Source: Adiantum capillus-veneris
Taxonomy: Eukaryota > Streptophyta > Polypodiopsida > Polypodiales > Pteridaceae
Length of the DNA stretch: 64,000 nucleotides
Assembly: GCA_014529385.2 (NCBI GenBank)
Contig: CM043971.1
Span: 27,011,769-27,075,768, forward strand
Reading direction: 5' to 3'
The position numbers and the translations under genes were made by a program. Position 1 is the first letter of the stretch, and the number at the start of each line of letters is the position of its first letter. The notes beneath the pieces are model-generated. The model was given only the letters and a program-made list of their open reading frames with translations. It did not search any database and had not been told where the DNA came from. Below are positions 11,918-25,039 of the stretch, piece by piece.

Positions 11918-12070
11918 AAGGTTGATGTCAGTCTGTGTTGATGATGAGAGCTCAACCTTGGCCTTTTTAGCTGCCTCTCGCAATCTTTGTATGGCCATTC
12001 TATCATTCGTCAAGTTCAATCCTTGGTCCTTCTTGAACTCCTGTACCAGATACTGCAGCAGAGTATTGTC
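11918..12070 (-). pseudogene. HSP70 (DnaK-type, probably mitochondrial) gene fragment
   Basis: On the minus strand about 51 codons match the HSP70 ATPase domain. It starts [20 protein letters not shown], continues [20 protein letters not shown] and ends [10 protein letters not shown]. DnaK and mitochondrial HSP70s have the same block (EFK..G..L..D..A.QRL.EAA.KAK.ELSS..QT..NL) about 230-285 residues from their start. The RLREAA...QTDINL form is closest to mitochondrial HSP70. The reading frame is intact within the fragment, and it opens on its N-terminal side into three 11-residue repeats (next entry). Nothing else of HSP70 is present. This is a captured exon-sized piece, antisense to the neighbouring ORFs. 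Confidence 0.8.
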
Positions 12071-12080
12071 CGAACTAGAA

Positions 12081-12179
12081 GGTGGATTTTTCAATCTCAC
12101 AGAAGAACCAGACGGTGGATTTTTCAATCTAAGAGTAGAACCACACGGTGGATTTTTCAGTCTCACATCAGAATCTGAC
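12081..12179. repeat. three tandem 33-bp repeats
   Basis: Three consecutive 33-bp units begin GGTGGATTTTTCA at 12081, 12114 and 12147; a decayed fourth starts near 12180. Because 33 is a multiple of three, both strands stay open. On the minus strand each unit reads like [11 protein letters not shown] and leads into the HSP70 fragment. On the plus strand it reads [11 protein letters not shown]. Units differ at several positions, so the array is not brand new. Confidence 0.9.
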
Positions 12180-12261
12180 AAGGGAGTTTTTCAAAATTTT
12201 TGGAATCTTGCCAAAATTCAAGAAAGAAGGGAAGGATGTAGACGGCTGGGTAGTTTCGCTA

Positions 12262-12767
12262 TGTGGGAACGTTCTCTTAGGAGATGAGCAGTGAATTACT
12301 TAGTAGTTACCATGGTAATTACTACAATAAACATGAAGGATATAAATAGGGCCCATTACATTGTAAACGGGTTGTTGACAATTGGGTTGGCAGTTGGCAA
12401 TTATCGGGTTAGCAGTTGTGAGCAATTATTATCATTTGGGTTAGCACTTTGGCTACACTTGTACTTGAGAATCATTAGTAGATATTGTCGGCTGTACTCT
12501 CTCTGTAAATCATATCATATTCACTGTAATCTTTTATCTGTAATTCCAATCATGGCAGATATTCCAGTTACACTTACTTCTTGTCCAGTACTCTGAATCT
12601 GAATCTGAACATTATTTCCAGTACACAAGTTTGATTATCATTCCAGTATCCAAATTCTAGTCTAGTTTCTGATTTCTGTCCAGTTTCCTGTTTGAAATCT
12701 TCCCACACTAGTAGCTGAAATCTTCTAACACTAGAATTAGCTGTCTCAAGAGATCAGCTCCAAATCC
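12262..12767 (+). promoter_or_regulatory. LTR-like promoter region with TATA box
   Basis: TATAAATAG at 12341-12349 is followed by a stretch with short internal repeats (GGGTTAGCA or GGGTTGGCA) and T-rich CTCTCTGTAAATCATATC. This arrangement is usual for the U3-R-U5 of a plant LTR. I found neither terminal TG/CA pairing nor a partner copy, so it could equally be an old solo LTR or a host promoter. Confidence 0.3.
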
Positions 12768-13850
12768 AATCATCATCATGAATTTACATACCATAGCATC
12801 AAAGACGCTTTCAACAAATAAAAACTTTGAAATAGTAATAAGAATCATGGCTTATGTATCAAAGTATCATGGTAGTCACCATGGAATTAGAGACGCTTTT
12901 AGAAGAAAAAACTGACAATATGGATCCACATTGCTACCATATTGTAGCTCAAAGTACCATAGATTCACGTTATACCCTGCATAGACAAAATAATCTTGTA
13001 CAATTACTTATGTGAAAAACATATGTACTTTCAAATAGAATGACCAACAAGGATCAACTGAACTCTCAACTAGAATAATAACAAACTCCCAGCTGAAATA
13101 ATCATTAACAACCATCAGCTAAAAACAAAAAATTAGATAGAGGGATAAATTGGACATTTGTCAGTCTTTCCTCTCTCTTACATCGACATCAAATAGCATT
13201 CCAACCTAAAAATTACACCGATATTCATCAATTAGCACTCGGAGCTACCGAGTTAGTTGTGCTGCCATTTCTCTACGATTAAGGAGTAGGCAAACCACTA
13301 TGAAGCGAACATAAAAGTGGAGATTCTTGCTAGCAACGGTAACATCCTTGACAATGTCTTTGAAACAGTCTCTATTTATAATTGCCTCGTAAATATGTAT
13401 GGGTGTATAATCACGGAGGCGAGAAAACTTCTTGTCTGTCTTGGATGCAAGAGTCCAAAAGACCTTATCAACACTACCCATTGCAAGCTTATCAAGATAT
13501 GTCAATGATGAGAAAGAGAACTACCGCAACTTGCAACATTACCTTTTGAAGCTGGGCTCTTTACCATAGTAGCACAAATCACAAAGAAAAATTCATCAAG
13601 ATGACAAGCTATGATTCCACCGCATGCAAACGAGCAAAATGAAAATGCAAGTTAAGTTTCCAGATGAGTTACTCTTTCAAGTTCATGGTGAAAAAAGCAA
13701 AAACAACACTTCAATGCACATCTCTGTTGCGCATATGCATATTGATGCATGCCGACTTCAGTTTGCACTCCTCAACAATGTGTATCTCTGTTGTGCATCT
13801 CTGTTGCGCATCTGCATATTGATGCATGTCGACTTCAGTTTGCACTCCAA
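12768..13850. repeat. module A, copy 1 (3'-truncated)
   Basis: First of three copies of a segment starting ATCATCATGAATTTA; the others are at 15865-17139 and 21349-22290. It is part of the inside of the minus-strand element E. Here it lacks the P and L modules on its left and is cut on its right, where it joins module B at about 13851. It contains a minus-strand open frame at 13245-13505. Confidence 0.85.
13245..13505 (-). pseudogene. unrecognised 86-codon ORF inside module A
   Basis: The frame reads with KTDKKFSRLRDYTPIHIYEA and INRDCFKDIVKDVT near its middle and ends with LLLNRREMAAQLTR. The same peptide is open in module A copy 2 (16338-16586), with a few substitutions and a different N-terminus, and partly in copy 3. 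No known domain was recognised. Its position inside a non-autonomous LTR element suggests a captured host-gene piece. Retention of the frame in two copies may only reflect youth. Confidence 0.35.
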
Positions 13851-14932
13851 AGGATTCTTTGATTAGGTTGGAATCTTGTTCGTGAATAGGACACCATGAG
13901 GGTCTATAGATGATAGACAACTGATGGTACTTCTTGTATGATTGTCTTGTGGAATCACAATCTTTTAAGTGCACCACCACCATGTCAGCAAGAACCACCC
14001 TGCCCCTTTGGACCTCAAGCTCAAACCTGTCTCTTTTAGACTTGAGGAAAGCGATGTGCTAAGCTGTAAGGTCATCAAGAATGAATGGGCCATTAAAGAT
14101 AGAAGAGACCTTGTCGAACATTTCAGTAGCTCTTGTAGATACTGCAAAATCAAATAGTCTTTCATCCACACATGCAGAATTTTCAACAACATCTACCCCT
14201 TCCTCCTTACATTTTGTAGCTAGCTCATACGCAGAAGAAAGATCAATGTCTCTCTTTTTGGTGCTAGTCACTTGAAGCTTCAGGATTACAGGCACGTTTT
14301 TATGTTCTAATGCTTCTGAGTCATTGGGGGGGTTCCTCTATCCCCATAACATTATCTCTAGGAAATATATCTTTGGCCTCCGCAAATTCCACATCTCTCT
14401 TTAAGGAGCCTCTTAGAAAAATGAGGTGGTCTCCCTTCTGCTTCCTGTTCATCAAAGACAATTTTTGGATCGACCCTCTATCTCTTCATTATGTGAGATC
14501 TTAATCCTAACAAAAACATAATACATGCAATAATAGGTTAGTATCGGGACTAAGAAGATTTAGAAACATACCATAGACACCACAACATTTGACTTTTATA
14601 TTAAGTATTATAACACATTTCTCAAAATTTGCAAACTATTGCTCTAGCTATGTGTGTGTGTGTATGTGTGTGTGTGTGTGTGATAAATTGGTCTCATAGG
14701 TCATGTTGGAAATTTAAAAAGGGTAATAGAGCATCTCATTTTATTTGAGTGGTAACTCCTATGTCTCATAGGTCATGTTGGCAATTTAAAAAGGTTAATA
14801 GAGCATCTCATTTTATTTGAGTGGTAACTCCTATGTCTCTCTGTTTTGCTACCCCTTATATGCTCTACGACATGCGATGGACAATCGGTAGATCGAAACT
14901 ACATGTGTGCATGCCATAGGACAACAACAAAG

Positions 14933-14969
<37 letters not shown>

Positions 14970-15127
14970 GCAAATTGGTCTCATAGGTCATGTTGGCATT
15001 TTAAAGAGGTTAATAAATCATCTCCTCTTATTTGAGTGCCTACCCCTCTCTCTCCATGATTTGCTATCCATCTTGTTCTCTATGGTGCATGAAGGACAAT
15101 CGGTGGACCAATAATACATGTATGTGC
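13851..15127. repeat. module B, copy 1
   Basis: It is near-identical to 19346-20567. It contains, on the minus strand, part of an unrecognised coding fragment (13851-14480). It also holds GT and CT microsatellites (14648-14682, 14937-14966) and tandem units sharing GGTCTCATAGGTCATGTTGG at about 14690, 14763 and 14980. It ends at the left edge of an LTR (module L). Confidence 0.85.
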
Positions 15128-15293
15128 TGTTGAATTGGAGGGAGAGAGTGCAGGTAGAGGAGAAGAGAGAGAGAGACGACACCATCATATGCAATCCCCA
15201 AAGTGTGTGGAGAGCACAAACTGAGTACACATATATAGTGGGGACTCCTAGCTATATATAGCATAGGTGTGGGCTCTCTATATAGCTCCAACA
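15128..15293 (-). repeat. module L copy 1, LTR of a minus-strand E-type element
   Basis: Read on the minus strand it starts TGTTGGAGC and ends TTCAACA, 166 bp. The purine tract GAGTTGGGG precedes the start, so this is a 3' LTR. Copies are at 20568-20777 and 22508-22671. Confidence 0.85.
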
Positions 15294-17139
15294 CCCCAAC
15301 TCAAATTGCAGTCCCTAACTATGGATGAAAAAACCCTTGGGGTTACAAGGGAAAAACCCACAACACTATATAGACGCATATTATATTAACAAATTTTCAA
15401 ATTTACAAAAATATGTTCTCCAAGGGCTACATCACTCCATAATATACAACAATGGCCATAAAGGCTCAAAAAATTCTAATAAACACAAAGTGAAGGTTTA
15501 AGTTGCAGGAGCTTTAGCGTCTTTGATCCCTTGTATGTGCTGCTTGATGTGATTTTTATCCTGTTGACAACAACAACTCAAGAAACATATCGAGACGTAA
15601 AGGTTAGAAATAATCACATCACATTGTCCTTAGAGACGGTTCGTGACACCGCTCTAGAGACGACATAGGAACAAACGTAATGCCGATGTAATCACATGTG
15701 TAGATGACATAGAAACACACATAATATTGATGTAATCACATGTGCACACAAAGCCGACATGTAATAAACATATTGGCCCCCCCAAGATCTCAACTGACAA
15801 CAATCATCATCATAGCTTTACGTACCATGGAATTGGAAACACTTCGAAAAACTTTGAAATAGGAATCATCATCATGAATTTACGTACCATGGCATGACGC
15901 TTTCAACAAATAAAAACTTTGAAATAGTAATAAGCATCATGGCTTTATGTACCAGGGTATCATGGTAGTCACCATGGAATTAGAGACGCTTTTAGAAGAA
16001 AAACCTGACAATATGGATCCACATTGCTACCATATTGTAGCTCAAAGTACCATAGATTCACGTTATACCCTGCATCGACAAAATAATCTTGTACAATTAC
16101 TTATGTGAAAAACATATGTACTTTCAACTAGAATGACCGACAAGGATCAACTGAACTCTCAACTAGAATAATAACAAACTCCTAGTTGAAATAATCATTA
16201 ACAACCATTAGTTAAAAACAAAACATTAGATAGAGGGATAAACTGGACATTTGTCAGTCTTTCCTCTCTCTTACTATGACATCAAATAGCATTCCAACCT
16301 AAAAATTACACCGATATTCATCAATTAGCACTCGGAGCTACCGAGTTAGCTGTGCCGCCATTTCTCTACGATTAAGGAGTAGGCAAACCACTGTGAAGCG
16401 AACATAAAAGTGGAGATTCTTGCTAGAAATGGTAACATCCTTGACAATGTCTTTGAAAAAGTCTCTATTTATAATTGCCTCGTAAATATGTATGGGTGTA
16501 TAATCACGGAGGCGAGAAAACTTATTGTCTGTCTTGGATGCAATAGTGAAAGACCGTATCAACACTACCCATTGGAAGCTTATCAAGATATGTCAATGAT
16601 GAGAAAGAGAACTACCGCAGATTGCAACATTATCTTTTGAAGCTGGTGCTCTTTACCATAGTAGCACAAACTCACAAAGAAAAATTCATCGAGATGACAA
16701 GCTATGATTCCACCGCATGCAAACAAGCAAAATGAAAATGCAAGTTAAGTTTCCAGATGAGTTACTCTTTCAAGTTCATGGTGAAAAAAGCAAAGATGAT
16801 GAAGACAAGGAGGCATGATGAGATCAATCAACAACGCTTGGATGCGCATCTCTGTTGTGCATTTGCATATTGATGCATGCCGAGCACTCCTCAACAATGT
16901 GTTTCAGCCTGCACTAGATCAACAAATCATAGGTGGCGGAACAAACGAAACCTTTGGAGATGGGGTTACGTGCAGGGTGGGCGCTGGAGTTGTTGAAAAT
17001 CTTCAAGATGGGATATAGCCGAGAAAATGCTACCTCCTTATACAGGTGCAACGTCACTAAACTATTGTTACATCACTAAACTATTGCTACATCGCTAAAC
17101 TATTGCTACTCCACTATAGCGAAGCATTGCAAATATTCC
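15128..17139 (-). mobile_element. E-type element, 5' end lost
   Basis: 3' LTR (15128-15293), module P (15294-15864) and module A (15865-17139) match element E at 20568-22290. Similarity stops near 17139, just before an unrelated copia-like LTR, so the 5' LTR and primer site are missing. There is no gag or pol coding capacity. Confidence 0.8.
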
Positions 17140-17174
17140 AAACTTGACATTGTTACCATACATATGTGGTAGTG

Positions 17175-17403
17175 ATGTGTGTGAAAACACACATCACTTA
17201 GGACTGCTATGGCATTTTTTCACTCACTACTAGGAGTTTTTTTCACTCGTGCATTGTATATATGCCCATCACTCAAGGGCTAAATTATCTTTGCACTACA
17301 TGATAAGTAATAGTATTCTCTATTGTGTGCCTTTAGATTCCTTCATCTTCTCCAAGCTGTGTGTGTTTTCTTGGAACCCTATTTCCAACAATTGGTATTA
17401 GAG
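17175..17403 (+). repeat. copia-like 5' LTR with primer-binding site
   Basis: The stretch beginning TGTGTGTGAAAACACAC has a TATA-like TATATATGCC near 17259. It ends CCTATTTCCAACA at 17390 and is followed by TTGGTATTAGAG (17392-17403), close to the iMet primer site TGGTATCAGAGC. The left boundary is approximate and no 3' LTR was found. This may be a solo or truncated element. Confidence 0.5.
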
Positions 17404-18934
17404 GAGGTTGCATCCTCTCAGGCTTGAGGGTCTCCATTTGGGAAATTTGAAAATCCAGCGGGACGAGAAAAGGTGAACCAATGATAAAGATGTACCTTGA
17501 AAACCATATATTGAAGGAATGATAAATTTGTGAAAGATAAGAATCAAAACCAAGCGTGAAAGATAAGAAGCTAACCAAGCGTGGAAGGATATATCAATCT
17601 ACTTATGTCACCAAATTGAGTTTTAACAATGGAAAAAATTGCATATGACAAGAAAGAATTTAAGATTGCATGGTCTGAAACTCAAATTACTCATTACATG
17701 GTATTGTTAAAGCACCCTTTTAAATGAAAAGGACTAAAAGGTTGTTTACAATTCATGAAAACTTGTTTTAATTGCATCACATCATTTTCAATCACTTACC
17801 ATACTTCATTCAAAAGTATGGAAACCCAGGCATGTGGAACACCCAAGGCTTGGAAAAGTCTCATTACATGGACAAGAATGCTTATTTTAGACACACACAA
17901 CATGGTGGCTCTCGAGATAAGGCAAACAGTTTGAAAGAGTTGTTTCAATGGTTTTATCGCAAAATCCTTCACCGGCTGCAACAGAAACATGTATTGGACT
18001 GTTCGGTAACATACACAATTAGGCATTTGCAACAAAAGAAAAGGAAATGAGTAGAGGCATTCAACAACTCTAGTGTTCGTGAAGGCCAGAGAAAGTGGAG
18101 AGAGAAAATGCAATATATTAACCATAGGTGGATCAAGAGAATTTGATTTTAGGCCACAACATGTACAAGAGATGCCTAATGATATAGTAGATACAGTACA
18201 AGTCACAAGTCTCTCAACTTGATGACAAATAGTGGATCTTTTGGCACATTACCCTAGTATTGGATCATTAAATTTTTGCCATAATCTAAGAGTTCATTTG
18301 GGTTTTGTTTCCCTAAAGTGAGTGCCATTGCTATGTATATGTAATAATAAGCTACACGACCACCAGTGTACCCCAGACAATATCCAAAACATTCTATAGA
18401 AAAAAATTTGTTGATGAGGATAACTTTGTCTGCATTTTGTGGTAGCATTGGTCCACCTAGGAAGCGTGAGAGCCTCTTGAGGGCAAACATTGCAGTACTT
18501 CCCTCTTGGGACATTCCACTGTGAAAGACTAGACTCGGTACCTCATAGATTTTGGTAAGGTATTGTCCTAGTGTTGCATCCCTTCCATATACTCTCTTGT
18601 TTGATGATGAAGGAAGTCATTCTTTTCAGTAATCCATGACGTACACAAAAGGATGAGTTAGAGAAAGATAGTGATAATGACATTTGGGGGGAGGGGGGTG
18701 GCCTGCCACATAGCTCTCATCTTGCATATAAGTCATCCTTCCATAGGTCCACCGACTTCGTGGACTCTTGTGCGGGATGCATAAATCAGTCCTCTACTTC
18801 TTGATTACTGGTTGATGACCTGAGGTTGATTTTGATAGCTTGGAAGGTAGCGTCATTTGGGAGTGTCTCTCTATACTTTTATGCCTTTTCAAAGTAGAGT
18901 TTGAGGTACTCCATTGGGTTACTAGAGGTTTCTA
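17404..18934. other. decayed spacer with one small ORF
   Basis: Mostly non-coding. The only item of note is a 92-codon plus-strand frame (17772-18050) with NTQGLEKSHYMDKNAYFRHT and a basic end, QQKKRK. It looks like a fragment of a larger, possibly transposon-encoded protein, but I cannot name the family. A run GGGGGGAGGGGGG lies near 18690. Confidence 0.3.
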
Positions 18935-19961
18935 TCACCTCGTCATCACTGTTGTCATCAGATACAAATTCACTCCCCCCCTCTTGAAATTTGGAGACGG
19001 TGGCAAGTGTAAAGTCCTCCCTTTTAAAGAAAATATACTTTGAATGTCATGGAGGAAATTGTATGATCTCTCATCAAATTTGAACTCTAGAAATCTAAGT
19101 AGCATCAATGTGGCTTCCTTCTCATTAAAGCCAGACACATCTAAAGGTAGTTTGATTTTTGATGTTTTAATTGAGTGTATTTTTCTTCGTTCCACCTCAA
19201 GATTAATATCCTCCTCAATCTCAAACACCTCATTGGACTCCATTTCCTCATCATCTTTTTCATCGGGTGGTAGATCCTCCTCCTCCATCACCTCTAAAGG
19301 ATCCTCCAAGAGACTAGCAAATAGAGAATTTAAGAATAGAAGGAACCCAAAGGATTCTTTGATTAGCTTGCAATCTTGTTCGTGAATAGGACACCATGAG
19401 GGTCTATAGATGATAGACAGCTGATGGTACTTCTTGTATGATTTTCTTGTGGAATCACAATCTTTTAAGTGCCCCACCACCATGTCAGCAAAAAACCACC
19501 CTACCCCTTTGGACCTCAAGCTCAAACCTGTCTCTTTCAGACTTGAGGAAAGCGATGTGCTAAGCTGTAAGGTCATCAAGAATGAATGGGCCATTAAAGA
19601 TAGAAGAGACCTTGTCGAACATTTCAGTAGCTCTTGTAGATACTGCAAAATCAAACATTCTTTCATCCACCCATGCAGGATTTTCAACAACATCTACCCC
19701 TTCCTCTTTACATTTTGTAGCTAGCTCATAGGCAGAAGAAAGATCAATGTCTCTCTTTTTGGCGCTAGTCACTTGAAGCTTCAGGATTACAGGCACGTCT
19801 TTATGTTCTAATGCTTCTGAGTCATTGGGGGGTTCCTCTGTCCCCATAACATTATCTCTAGGAAATATATCTTTGGCCTCCGCAAATTCCACATCTCTCT
19901 TTAAGGAGCCTCTTAGCAAACTGAGGTGGTCTCCCTTCTGCTTCCTGTTCATCAAAGACAA
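18935..19961 (-). pseudogene. unrecognised decayed gene fragment in module B
   Basis: Two overlapping minus-strand frames together give one protein-like trace. 19560-19961 has VPVILKLQVTSAKKRDIDL, the segment AYELATKCKEEGVDVVEN and NGPFILDDLTA then a stop. 18935-19500 continues, after a frame change, with GHLKDCDSTRKSYKKYHQLS, an acidic stretch EEEDLPPDEKDDEEMESNEV, and LPLDVSGFNEKEATLMLLRF. Module B copy 1 carries only the first half. The sequence is soluble, helical and acidic, and I do not recognise the family. It resembles a host gene rather than a transposon protein. Confidence 0.35.
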
Positions 19962-20142
19962 TTTTTGGATCGACCCTCTATCTCTTCATTATGTGAGATC
20001 TTAAGCCTAACAAAAACATAATACATGCAATAATAGGTAAGTATTGGGACTAAGAAGCTTTAGAAACATACCATAGACACATCACCATTTGACTTTTATA
20101 TTAAGTATTATAACACATTTCTCAAAAATTGCAAACTGTTGC

Positions 20143-20174
<32 letters not shown>

Positions 20175-20349
20175 ATAGATTGGTCTCATAGGTCATGTTG
20201 GCAATTTAAAAAGGTTAATAGAGCATCTCATTTTATTTGAGTGCTAACTCCTCTGTCTCCTTGTTTTGCTATTATATGCTCTACGGCATGCGACGGACAA
20301 TCGACAGATCGAAACTACATGTATGTGTGCCATAGGACAACAACAAAGT

Positions 20350-20406
<57 letters not shown>

Positions 20407-20567
20407 GTGAAAAATTGGTCTCATAGGTCATGTTGGCATTTTAAAGGCTAATAAAGCATCTCCTCTTATTTGAGTGCCTACCCCTCTCTCTCTCCATGAT
20501 TTGCTACCCATCTTGTGTTCTACGGTGAGTGAAGGACAATCGGTGGACCAATAATACACGTATGTGT
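19346..20567. repeat. module B, copy 2
   Basis: Direct repeat of 13851-15127, including the junction with the LTR to its right. It carries a GT microsatellite (about 20146-20174) and CT microsatellite (20351-20406), and satellite-like units near 20181 and 20417. A shared B-LTR junction in both copies means the block was duplicated after the LTR element had inserted. Confidence 0.88.
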
Positions 20568-20599
20568 TGTTGAATTGGAGGGAGAGAGTGCAGGTAGAC

Positions 20600-20661
<62 letters not shown>

Positions 20662-20777
20662 GACACCATCATATGCAATCCCCAAAGTGTGTGGAGAGCA
20701 CAATCTGAGTACACATATATAGTGGGGACTCCTAGCTATATATAGCATAGGTGTGGGCTCTCTATATAGCTCCAACA
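20568..20777 (-). repeat. 3' LTR of element E
   Basis: Starts TGTTGGAGC and ends TTCAACA on the minus strand. It contains a (GA)n tract at 20604-20660 that the other two copies have only as a few units. Confidence 0.85.
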
Positions 20778-22507
20778 CCCTGACTCAAATAGGAGTCGCT
20801 AACTGTGGAGGAAAAAATCCTTGGGGGTACAAGGGAAAAACCCACAACACTATATAGATGCACTATTGTATTTATAAATTTTCAAATTTACAAAAATATG
20901 TTCTCCAGAGGCTACATCACTCCATAATATACAACAATGGCCATAAAGGCTCAAAAAATTCTAATAAACACAAAGTGAAGGTTTAAGTTGCAGGAGCTTT
21001 AGCGTCTTTGATCCCTTGTATGTGCTGCTTGATGTGATTTTTATCCTGTTGACAACAACAACTCAAGAAACATATCGAGACGTAAAGGTTAGAAATAATC
21101 ACATCACATTGTCCTTAGAGACGGTTCGCGATGTCGCTCTAGAGACGACATAGGAACAAATGTAATCCCGATGTAATCACATGTGTATACGACATAGAAA
21201 CACACATAATATTGATGTAATCACATGTGCACACAAAGCCGACATGTAATAAACATATTGGCCCCCCCAAGATCTCAACTGACAACAATCATCATCATAG
21301 CTTTACGTACCATGGCATTGGAAACACTTAGAAGAACTTTGAAATAGGAATCATCATCATGAATTTACGTACCATGGCATCAAAGACGCTTTCAGCAAAT
21401 AAAAACTTTGAAATAGTAATAAGCATCATGGCTTTATGTACCAGGGTATCATGGTAGTCACCATGGAATTAGAGACGCTTTTAGAAGAAAAACCTGACAA
21501 TATGGATCCACATTGCTACCATATTGTAGCTCAAAGTACCATAGATTCACGTTATACCCTGCATCGACAAAATAATCTTGTACAATTACTTATGTGAAAA
21601 ACATATGTACTTTCAACTAGAACGACCAACAAGGATGAACTGAACTCTCAACTAGAATAATAACAAACTCCCAACTGAAATAATCATTAACAACCATCAA
21701 TTAAAAACAAAACATTAGATAGAGGGATAAACTGGACATTTGTCAGTCTTTCCTCTCTCTTACAATGACATCAAATAGCATTCCAACCTAAAAATTACAC
21801 CGATATTCATCAATTAGCACTCGGAGCTACCAAGTTAGCTATGCCGCCATTTCTCTACGATTAAGGAGTAGGCAAACCACTATGAAGCGAACATAAAAGT
21901 GGAGATTCTTGCTAGCAACGGGAACATCCTTGACAATGTCTTTGAAACAGTCTCTATTTATAATTACCTCGTAAATATGTATGGGTGTATAATCACGGAG
22001 GCATGATCAGATCAATCAACAACGCTTGGATGCGCATCTCTGTTGTGCATCTGCATATTGATGCATGCCGAGCACTCCTCAACAATGTGTTTTAGCTTGC
22101 ACTAGATCAACAAATCACAGGTGGCGGAACAAACGAAACCTTTGGAGATGGGGTTACGTGTAGGGTGGCACTGGAGTTGTTGAAAATCTTCAAGATGGAA
22201 TATGCTACCTCCTTATACAAGTGCAACGTTACTAAACTATTGTTACATCACTAAACTATTGCTACGTCGCTGTAGCGAAGCATTGCAAACTAATATTAAT
22301 ATGGCAAACTCTGAATAATGCAAACTAATAATAGCGCTACTGCAGTCCCTACACAAAACACAAATAATAACAAAACAAGCGCCGCCCTCACGTAGACCAT
22401 CATGAGAGATATTACAATAGATATATCAAAACGTAATTAAAGACTTATCTTTTCTCTATTCCTTGTGAGATGTTGAGCGCTTATCCTTGTACTATGCTCT
22501 GAAAACA

Positions 22508-22671
22508 TGTTGAATTGGAGGGAGAGAGCATAGGCAGACGAGAAGAGAGAGAGACGGCACCATCATATGCAATCTCCAAAGTGTGTGGAGAGCACACACT
22601 AAGTACACATATATAGTGGGGACTCCTAGCTATATATAGCATAGGTGTGGGCTCTCTATATAGCTCCAACA
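22508..22671 (-). repeat. 5' LTR of element E
   Basis: 164 bp, TGTTGGAGC to TTCAACA on the minus strand. It is followed on that strand by the primer site TGTTTTCAGAGCATAG. Confidence 0.85.
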
Positions 22672-22700
22672 CGTGCGCCATAAGACAAGGGCAAAGTATC

Positions 22701-22701
<1 letters not shown>

Positions 22702-22754
<53 letters not shown>

Positions 22755-22781
22755 TCTTCTACACGCGGTTTTGATATCAAT

Positions 22782-22876
<95 letters not shown>
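22702..22876. repeat. (CT)n and (GA)n pair facing each other
   Basis: (CT)23 at 22702-22747 and about (GA)46 at 22785-22876 are separated by 37 bases, so the strand can fold back on itself. The left half continues the satellite-like unit that element E interrupted. From 22877 to 23175 I see only spacer sequence. Confidence 0.95.
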
Positions 22877-22879
<3 letters not shown>

Positions 22880-23175
22880 ACACAAAAATTTTGTGAGACG
22901 GTATAGAGTGAAGGCTTGAAGTGCGCCCAAGGAACCATTGAGGTTTTCATCTCTAGAAAGTTGCCATGCCAAGCCCAGCAAAAGGTAACAAAAATGTACA
23001 GTTTTGTAACAAACATTTTCATTTAAAATTGTTATTCATGATAAACACCTGTGAGCATTCATTTAGCACCTACATTGTGTGGAGATAGACAAATATGGGA
23101 ATGATACGGGGGAGTATAAGTAGAGTCAGAGTAGAGAAATGAATAGAGAGAGGGCTTGGTAGAGAGAGAGAGAGA

Positions 23176-24857
<1,682 letters not shown>

Positions 24858-24891
24858 ACAAAATGGCACCCGCGCGCCATAATACCACTTT

Positions 24892-24893
<2 letters not shown>

Positions 24894-24979
<86 letters not shown>
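24894..24979. repeat. (GA)n microsatellite at the 3' end of LINE A
   Basis: About 43 units. It joins the LINE A 3' end at TAGATAGTTCTATTATC (24980). Confidence 0.97.
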
Positions 24980-24983
<4 letters not shown>

Positions 24984-25039
24984 TAGTTCTATTATCGTCC
25001 TGGGAGGTCAAATATGACCTATGGGACCAAATGAACATG

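Larger units (their letters stand above)
20568..22671 (-). mobile_element. element E, small non-autonomous LTR retrotransposon
   Basis: Minus-strand element of 2.1 kb. 5' LTR is 22508-22671, primer site 22496-22507 (TGTTTTCAGAGC, 10 of 12 matches to the iMet site), then internal modules A (21349-22290) and P (20778-21348), a purine tract and 3' LTR 20568-20777. There is no gag or pol. The 3' LTR is longer (210 versus 164 bp) because of a GA expansion at 20604-20660. Flanks are TGTGT (left) and CGTGC (right); in the duplicate at 15123 the left flank is TGTGC, so an original TGTGC-like 5-bp target duplication is likely. It sits in a repeat whose empty copies occur near 14905 and 20320. Confidence 0.8.

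Noticed and set aside
18254-18514. 86-codon minus-strand frame with ALKRLSRFLGG as a copia RNase H remnant
   Set aside because: Only a few residues resemble copia RNase H and no neighbouring motif supports it.
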